Source of the DNA: Candidatus Bipolaricaulota bacterium
GTDB lineage: Bacteria > Bipolaricaulota > Bipolaricaulia > RBG-16-55-9
DNA length: 8,847 bases
NCBI GenBank assembly: GCA_027021605.1
Contig: JALUUA010000202.1
Span: 1 to 8,847 of the forward strand
Direction of reading: 5' to 3'
Part shown: positions 5,002 through 8,847 of the stretch, one piece after another
Layout of the letters: every line of letters starts with the position of its first letter
Position numbering within the stretch: the stretch's first letter is position 1
The notes under the pieces: model-generated
Seen by the model: the letters and a program-made list of their open reading frames with translations, nothing else
Databases searched by the model: none
What the model was told of the DNA's origin: nothing
Made by a program: the position numbers and the translations under genes

Positions 5002-6147
5002 GTGAGGGAGCTTCTCCGCGGCATCCGGGTGCTGGACCTTACGCGCCTTTTGCCGGGGCCGTACGCGACGCTGCTCTTGGCGGACCTGGGCGCCGAGGTG
5101 ATCAAAGTGGAGGAGCCTCGGGTGGGCGATCCCGTCCGCTGGGTGCCGCCCCTCGTTGAGGGCAGGAGCGCCCGGTTTGAGGCGCTCAACCGCAACAAGA
5201 AGAGCCTCACGCTCGACCTCAAACGGCCCGAGGGCCGCGCGATTTTCTATAAACTCGTTCAGCGGGCGGACGCGGTCGTCGAGGGCTTCCGGCCCGGCGT
5301 CGCGGAGCGCCTGGGGATCGACTACGAGCGCGTTAAGGCGATCAACCCCTCGATCGTCTACGGTTCCCTCTCGGGTTACGGGCAGACGGGGCCCCATCGG
5401 GAGCACGTGGGGCACGACATCAACTACGTCGCCCGGGCCGGGCTGCTCAGCCTGACGGGCCATCCCGAGCCCACGATCCCCGGCGTCCCCGTGGCAGACC
5501 TGGCGGGCGCGACGTTCGCGGCCTTCTCCCTCGTGAGCGCCCTCCTTGCGCGGGAGCGGGACCCGGAGAGCAGGGGGGCGTATTTGGACGTCTCGCTCAC
5601 GGACGCGGTGGTCTCGTGGCTCTCCCTCCACCTCGCCGAGACCCTGACCACGGGGCAAGCGGTGCGGCCCGACGAGCAGGTGCTCACGGGGGCTTATCCC
5701 TGCTACGCGCTCTACGAGACGAAGGACGGGCGCTGGCTGGCCGTCGGGGCTTTGGAGGAGAAGTTCTGGCGGCGCTTGTGCGAGGCGCTGGGGGTGCCCG
5801 AATTCGCCTCCCAGCAGTTCAACCCTCACAAGAAGGGGGAGATCTTCGCGAGGCTGCGCGAGATCTTCCGCCGGAGGCCCCTGGAGGAGTGGTTGGAGGT
5901 GCTGGATCCCAAGGAGATTCCCATTGCCCCGGTGCTCGATCTCGGAGAGGTCGCCCAAAGCGAGCACGTCCGGGCGCGGGGGCTGCTTGCGCCGCCGGGG
6001 GTCGCGTTTCCCGTACACATCTCCCCGGGGGAACGGGGGGAGGATCGCCCGGCTCCCGCACTGGGGGAGCACACGCAAAGCGTGCTCGAGGAGCTGGGGT
6101 ACTCCTGCGACCGGATTCAGAAACTCCGGGAGGGAGGGGTCATTTAG
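5002..6147 (+). CDS. CaiB/BaiF family III enzyme, alpha-methylacyl-CoA racemase type
   Basis: A 381-residue cytoplasmic enzyme of the family III CoA-transferase fold. The N-terminus, LLRGIRVLDLTRLLPGPYAT, is typical, as is LADLGAEVIKVEEP. The subfamily is indicated by GHDINY (137-142), found in alpha-methylacyl-CoA racemases. Compared with the Mycobacterium tuberculosis racemase, as I recall it, the catalytic His (here His138), Asp (Asp166 in VADLAG) and Glu (Glu252 in VGALEEKFW) are all present at nearly the same spacing. The expected reaction is epimerisation of 2-methylacyl-CoA esters through an enolate; a true CoA transferase is the main alternative. The start is GTG at 5002, with GGGAGG 5 bases upstream and a promoter in front; longer in-frame starts are rejected. 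The stop is 15 bases from the end of the convergent small gene. Confidence 0.9.
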   Translation: MRELLRGIRVLDLTRLLPGPYATLLLADLGAEVIKVEEPRVGDPVRWVPPLVEGRSARFEALNRNKKSLTLDLKRPEGRAIFYKLVQRADAVVEGFRPGVAERLGIDYERVKAINPSIVYGSLSGYGQTGPHREHVGHDINYVARAGLLSLTGHPEPTIPGVPVADLAGATFAAFSLVSALLARERDPESRGAYLDVSLTDAVVSWLSLHLAETLTTGQAVRPDEQVLTGAYPCYALYETKDGRWLAVGALEEKFWRRLCEALGVPEFASQQFNPHKKGEIFARLREIFRRRPLEEWLEVLDPKEIPIAPVLDLGEVAQSEHVRARGLLAPPGVAFPVHISPGERGEDRPAPALGEHTQSVLEELGYSCDRIQKLREGGVI

Positions 6148-6162
6148 GGCAAGAGGGCAAGC

Positions 6163-6411
6163 CTAGTCGGGCCAGGTCTGTTCCAGCGCTTCCATTTCCC
6201 GGAGAAGATCCTGAATTTTCATCTGCAACCACTCGAGGAGCACGGCAGTCTGAGCCCAATGCTCCACGTAGCCCTCACTTCCCGGCGGCTTTGTTTGGAG
6301 GGCCTGTCGTTCCCGCTCCAAGCGTGCGCCCAGCTCGGCTATCTCTCCTAGAAGGGTTTGCACCGTGGCGGAGGTCCACCGAGCCGTTCCCGTTGTCTTG
6401 ACGCGTGCCAT
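6163..6411 (-). CDS. Small helical (coiled-coil-like) protein of unknown function
   Basis: I do not recognise this 82-residue protein. A basic N-terminus (MARVKTTGTARW) is followed by two helical stretches, about 15-39 (TVQTLLGEIAELGARLERER) and about 48-78 (EHWAQTAVLLEWLQMKIQDL), joined by a PPGSEG turn. Leucines and charged residues alternate with a heptad-like pattern, suggesting a helical hairpin or dimer. The ATG at 6411 follows a purine stretch (GAGGGT ending about 3-5 bases upstream) and lies 2 bases after the stop of a 21-codon ORF, so coupling is plausible. The frame is open upstream as far as 6606, but that would run into the acyl-CoA ligase and its promoter. Coding is inferred from its helical periodicity and location between convergent/divergent genes; a non-coding reading cannot be excluded. 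Confidence 0.55.
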   Translation of the reverse strand: MARVKTTGTARWTSATVQTLLGEIAELGARLERERQALQTKPPGSEGYVEHWAQTAVLLEWLQMKIQDLLREMEALEQTWPD

Positions 6412-6413
6412 CG

Positions 6414-6479
6414 TTACCCTCGCTTTCTCCGATGCTGCAGGCGGCGCTCGAGCTTCTCGATCTGAGCCCGAGCGAGCAT
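6414..6479 (-). CDS. Possible 21-residue leader ORF before the small helical gene
   Basis: On the minus strand an ATG at 6479 opens 21 codons giving a very basic, amphipathic peptide (LARAQIEKLERRLQHRRKRG after the Met), ending in TAA 2 bases before the next ATG. The only upstream Shine-Dalgarno is a weak GGA about 9 bases away. The tight spacing suggests translational coupling or a leader peptide; alternatively it is simply 5' leader sequence. Confidence 0.3.
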   Translation of the reverse strand: MLARAQIEKLERRLQHRRKRG

Positions 6480-6495
6480 TGTCTTTTTCCGGTTT

Positions 6496-6524
6496 AAAAT
6501 ATCTCGATGGAAAGAATCGCGCAA
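6496..6524 (-). promoter_or_regulatory. Candidate promoter of the small helical gene
   Basis: TATTTT (6496-6501, 4 of 6) and TTGCGC (6519-6524, 3 of 6) on the minus strand are 17 bases apart. This is the most AT-rich stretch near the gene. Its -35 box is only 8 bases from the -35 of the divergent ligase promoter. Confidence 0.32.
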
Positions 6525-6532
6525 AGTGTGGA

Positions 6533-6562
6533 TTGTCGCGTGAGATCCCGACGTGGTATAAC
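6533..6562 (+). promoter_or_regulatory. Promoter of the acyl-CoA ligase gene, extended -10 type
   Basis: TTGTCG (6533-6538, 4 of 6) and TATAAC (6557-6562, 5 of 6) are separated by 18 bases; TG at 6554-6555 adds an extended -10. Transcription would start near 6569, a leader of about 20 bases. Confidence 0.55.
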
Positions 6563-6576
6563 AGAGCACCGAGCGG

Positions 6577-6583
6577 AAGGTGA
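6577..6583 (+). promoter_or_regulatory. Ribosome binding site fixing the ligase start at 6589
   Basis: AAGGTGA lies 5 bases before ATG 6589. The alternative GTG at 6580 is part of this element and therefore unlikely to be the start. Confidence 0.65.
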
Positions 6584-6588
6584 AGAAC

Positions 6589-8166
6589 ATGCTGGATCTC
6601 AGGCACACCCTGCGGCGGCCCGTGCGGATGACCCCCAAGGAGCCGGTGGCCCGTTGCGGAGATCTAACCCTGAGCTATGAGCAGCTCTATGAGCGCGTTT
6701 CGCGCCTGGCCAACGGGCTTCTTTCGCTGGGGCTGGAGAAGGGCGACCGCGTCGCGGTTTTGGCCTTAAACTGCCACCGCTTCCTGGAGCTCTACTACGG
6801 CACGATGTTCGCGGGCCTGGCGATCGTGCCGCTCAACGTCCGCTGGGGGGCCCAAGAGTTCGCCTTCGCCTTGAGCGATTGCCGCCCCAAGGTATTTGCG
6901 TTGGACGCAACCGTCTACGAGCACTTAAAGCCCTACATCGAGCAGCTCAAGTTCCTGGGCGTCGAGCGCTTTCTGTTCCTGGGCGAGGAGCAAGAGGGCG
7001 TCCCCGAGGGGATGATCGCTTACGAGAAGCTCCTCCAAAGCGCCTCTCCAGAGGACCCCGACATCGACGTCCATGAGGAGGATCTGGTCGGACTCTTCTA
7101 CACCTCCGGGACCACGGGGAACCCCAAGGGCGTCATGCTCACCCACAAAAATTTGATGATGAACGCCTATCACGCCCAAATCGCCTTCGAGTTCCGCGAC
7201 GAGCGGACGTACCTGCACGCCGCGCCCATGTTTCACTTAGCCGACGGGGCGGCGACGTTCACCGTCACCTGGAACGGCGGGATCCACGCCTTCGTGCCCC
7301 GCTTCGATCCCGAAGCCGTCCTTAAAGCCATTGAGCGCTATCGGGTGACGAGCGTGACGCTCATCCCCACGATGATCAACTGGCTTCTCAACCATCCGGG
7401 CGTCGAGCGATTCGACTTGAGCAGCCTGCAGAAGATCATGTACGGCGCCTCCCCGATGCCCGTGGACCGCCTCAAGGAGGCCATGAAGGTTTTTCGCTGT
7501 AAGTTCCAGCAGGGCTACGGGATGACGGAGGCCGCCCCCCTGGTGACGGTGCTCACCGCCGAGGACCACGAGCGAGCGCTGGCCGAAGGGCGAGAAGGGA
7601 TCCTCTCCTCGGCGGGGAGGCCGATTGCGGGCGTGGAGGTGCGCGTCGTGGACGACGAGGGCCGGGACGTCGGGGTGGGCGAGACCGGCGAGGTGCTGGT
7701 GAGGGGCCCCAACATCATGAAGGGCTACTGGAACCGCCCCGAGGAGACCCAAGAAGCGCTTCGCGGAGGCTGGTACCACACCAAGGACATGGCCCGCTGG
7801 GACGAGGAGGGGTATCTCTACATCGTCGACCGCAAGGACGACATGATCATCACCGGCGGGGAGAACGTCTACTCCACCGAGGTCGAGGAGGTTTTGTACC
7901 GGCACCCGGCGGTCCTGGAGGCTGCTGTCATTGGGGTACCCGACCCCGACTGGATTCAGGCCATCAAGGCCGTGGTCGTGCTCAAGGAAGGCCAAAGCGC
8001 CACGGAACGCGAGCTGATCGAGCACTGCCGGCAGCACCTTTCGCCCTACAAGGTCCCCAAGAGCGTTGATTTTGTAAAGGAGCTGCCCAAGGGCGGAACG
8101 GGGAAGATCTTAAAGAGCGTGCTTAGGGAAGAGTATCGCAGGCGTTATGGCTCGCAGGAGAGCTGA
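6589..8166 (+). CDS. Acyl-CoA ligase (AMP-forming fatty-acid-CoA synthetase)
   Basis: A 525-residue ANL-superfamily enzyme that activates a carboxylic acid with ATP to an acyl-adenylate and then to acyl-CoA. All core motifs are present: the P-loop YTSGTTGNPKG (171-181), YGMTEAAP (310-317), the adenosine-binding Asp400 in YHTKDMARWDEEGYL, the hinge DRKDD (414-418) and the C-terminal catalytic Lys506 in PKGGTGKI. Length and motif context fit medium- or long-chain fatty acid ligases (FadD-like); chain length cannot be set by eye. I start at ATG 6589 because AAGGTGA is 5 bases upstream; GTG 6580 would add 3 residues. It has its own promoter, back to back with that of the small minus-strand gene. 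The putative antitoxin begins 23 bases downstream with no terminator seen, so read-through is likely. Confidence 0.93.
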   Translation: MLDLRHTLRRPVRMTPKEPVARCGDLTLSYEQLYERVSRLANGLLSLGLEKGDRVAVLALNCHRFLELYYGTMFAGLAIVPLNVRWGAQEFAFALSDCRPKVFALDATVYEHLKPYIEQLKFLGVERFLFLGEEQEGVPEGMIAYEKLLQSASPEDPDIDVHEEDLVGLFYTSGTTGNPKGVMLTHKNLMMNAYHAQIAFEFRDERTYLHAAPMFHLADGAATFTVTWNGGIHAFVPRFDPEAVLKAIERYRVTSVTLIPTMINWLLNHPGVERFDLSSLQKIMYGASPMPVDRLKEAMKVFRCKFQQGYGMTEAAPLVTVLTAEDHERALAEGREGILSSAGRPIAGVEVRVVDDEGRDVGVGETGEVLVRGPNIMKGYWNRPEETQEALRGGWYHTKDMARWDEEGYLYIVDRKDDMIITGGENVYSTEVEEVLYRHPAVLEAAVIGVPDPDWIQAIKAVVVLKEGQSATERELIEHCRQHLSPYKVPKSVDFVKELPKGGTGKILKSVLREEYRRRYGSQES

Positions 8167-8189
8167 AAGCGGAGCCGGGAGGGGCGGCT

Positions 8190-8435
8190 ATGGCTGCGCA
8201 GATGAAGGGCTACAAGGGAATCGTCCGAGATGGGACGGTAGTCTTAGAGGAGGCGTCTGAGCTCCCGGAGGGGACCGTGGTCGTGGTAACCCCCCTTGAG
8301 GAGGTTCGAGGGTCGCCTCAGGCTGTGCTCGCTGCTTTGGAGGCTTCACCCCATCTGAGCCCTCAAGATGTGGAGGAACTGAGGCAAAAGATCTCAGAGG
8401 GGCGGAGATCTGTGCGATACGAGAGCCCGCTTTAA
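8190..8435 (+). CDS. Putative antitoxin of a VapBC-like pair (DUF104/AF2212-like)
   Basis: An 81-residue protein. The N-terminal part (about 6-37) has the small beta-domain pattern KGIVRDGTVVLEEASELPEG followed by TVVVVTP, typical of DUF104/AF2212-like proteins encoded before PIN toxins. The C-terminal part, LSPQDVEELRQKISEGRR (56-73), is a helix of the sort that neutralises the toxin. The ATG at 8190 has GGGAGGGG 5 bases upstream; ATG 8202 is a possible alternative. It lies 23 bases after the ligase and 9 bases before the PIN gene. Such proteins bind their toxin and often the operon's own promoter, but no separate promoter or operator is evident here. Family assignment is from memory of the pattern and is moderately secure. 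Confidence 0.75.
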   Translation: MAAQMKGYKGIVRDGTVVLEEASELPEGTVVVVTPLEEVRGSPQAVLAALEASPHLSPQDVEELRQKISEGRRSVRYESPL

Positions 8436-8444
8436 GCTCAGAGT

Positions 8445-8786
8445 ATGGCCCTATATTTGCTTGATACGACGACGTTTAGTTTTCTTATGCAGGAAAATCC
8501 CAGGGTTCGCGCGCAGCTGATGAAGCTTTCGCCTGATGATCGGCTCATCATTTGTGCCATTGTGCGTGGTGAGGTGCGCTACGGGCTGGAACGGCTGCCG
8601 CGAGGCCGGAGACGAAGGGATCTTGAGGCTAAAGCAAACAACCTCTTCGCAGCGCTTCCCTGTGAACCTGTTCCTGAAACAGCGGCGGATGCTTATGCAC
8701 GGATTAAGCGGGAAACGGGGCGGAAGGGAATGCCGTTGGACGAGAATGATCTTTGGATCGCAGGCTCTGTAGAAATCCTCTGTTGA
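8445..8786 (+). CDS. VapC-like PIN-domain protein, apparently C-terminally shortened
   Basis: A 113-residue PIN-domain protein, the toxin-like partner of the preceding gene; such proteins are Mg-dependent ribonucleases. The first acidic residue is in YLLDTTTFSFLM (Asp7, with Thr where Asn is usual after it), the second is Glu43 in RGEVRYGLE, and the third is Asp102 in DENDLWIAG. Full VapC proteins run about 125-140 residues and continue through a strand and a further acidic position (usually in a T.N..DF-type segment); here the frame ends at GSVEILC, so that part is missing. Neither of the other two forward frames continues the fold. There is no good Shine-Dalgarno before ATG 8445, so translation is probably coupled to the antitoxin. 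Base composition is visibly less GC-rich than neighbours. It may be a decaying, inactive toxin. Confidence 0.75.
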   Translation: MALYLLDTTTFSFLMQENPRVRAQLMKLSPDDRLIICAIVRGEVRYGLERLPRGRRRRDLEAKANNLFAALPCEPVPETAADAYARIKRETGRKGMPLDENDLWIAGSVEILC

Positions 8787-8819
8787 GGGAAGCAGATCAG
8801 CCGGGAGAAGAGCCGGACA

Positions 8820-8837
8820 AGCAAGAGCACTCCTGCT
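8820..8837. repeat. Imperfect dyad downstream of the PIN gene
   Basis: AGCAAGAGCACTCCTGCT is an 18-base imperfect palindrome (one mismatched pair, centre CA). It is not followed by a clear T-run within the window, so it is not called a terminator; it could be a small operator or chance. Confidence 0.25.
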
Positions 8838-8847
8838 TTGACCGCCC

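Noticed and set aside
4831..6078. A 415-codon minus-strand open frame opposite the racemase-like gene.
   Set aside because: Antisense shadow of a gene with intact catalytic motifs; no recognisable protein features of its own.
6412..6606. 147-residue version of the small minus-strand protein starting at 6606.
   Set aside because: It would start inside the ligase gene and cross both divergent promoters; the extra 65 residues look like non-coding translation.
8820..8847. Terminator after the PIN gene.
   Set aside because: The dyad is imperfect with a loop too short to fold well and no T-run is seen before the window ends.

Overview
The window is GC-rich, compact bacterial chromosome (no gap over 200 bases). 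It reads as ordinary housekeeping and accessory metabolism with a toxin-antitoxin-like pair at the right edge. No rRNA, tRNA, CRISPR array or insertion sequence is visible. The lineage cannot be fixed from sequence alone. High GC, many GTG starts and a BdbC/BdbD-type disulfide system fit several deep-branching or thermophilic phyla; a poorly cultured phylum is possible, but that is a guess.

Layout: (1) 1-1742, plus strand: a promoter with a perfect 9-bp inverted repeat around its -10 box, then coaD (CoA biosynthesis) coupled by an ATGA overlap to an M20-family metallohydrolase. (2) 1739-4151, minus strand: an operon of a DsbA/BdbD-like thiol oxidase, a DsbB/BdbC-like membrane partner (again an ATGA overlap), a glycine-rich exported or membrane protein with two cysteines, and a GNAT acetyltransferase. 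The acetyltransferase ends tail to tail with the M20 gene, the two sharing a CTAG stop. (3) 4262-4834, minus strand: a secreted, membrane-anchored beta-domain protein whose predicted mature N-terminus is histidine. (4) 5002-6147, plus strand: a CaiB/BaiF (family III) enzyme with the active-site residues of alpha-methylacyl-CoA racemase, behind a good promoter. (5) 6163-6479, minus strand: a small helical protein of unknown function and a possible 21-codon upstream ORF. (6) 6589-8166, plus strand: an acyl-CoA ligase whose promoter lies back to back with that of the small gene. (7) 8190-8786, plus strand: a DUF104-like antitoxin and a VapC-like PIN protein that stops before the usual C-terminal part of the fold.

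Functional links: CoaD supplies CoA, the ligase makes acyl-CoAs, and the racemase-like enzyme would epimerise 2-methyl-branched acyl-CoAs; this suggests branched fatty acid metabolism, but the genes are not one operon. The BdbD/BdbC pair introduces disulfides outside the cytoplasm, and the two-cysteine protein encoded directly behind it is a candidate client. I found no convincing wholly new system. The best leads are the dsb-linked glycine-rich protein, the His-terminal anchored protein, the operator-like dyad at coaD, the small helical gene with its leader ORF, and the shortened PIN toxin.
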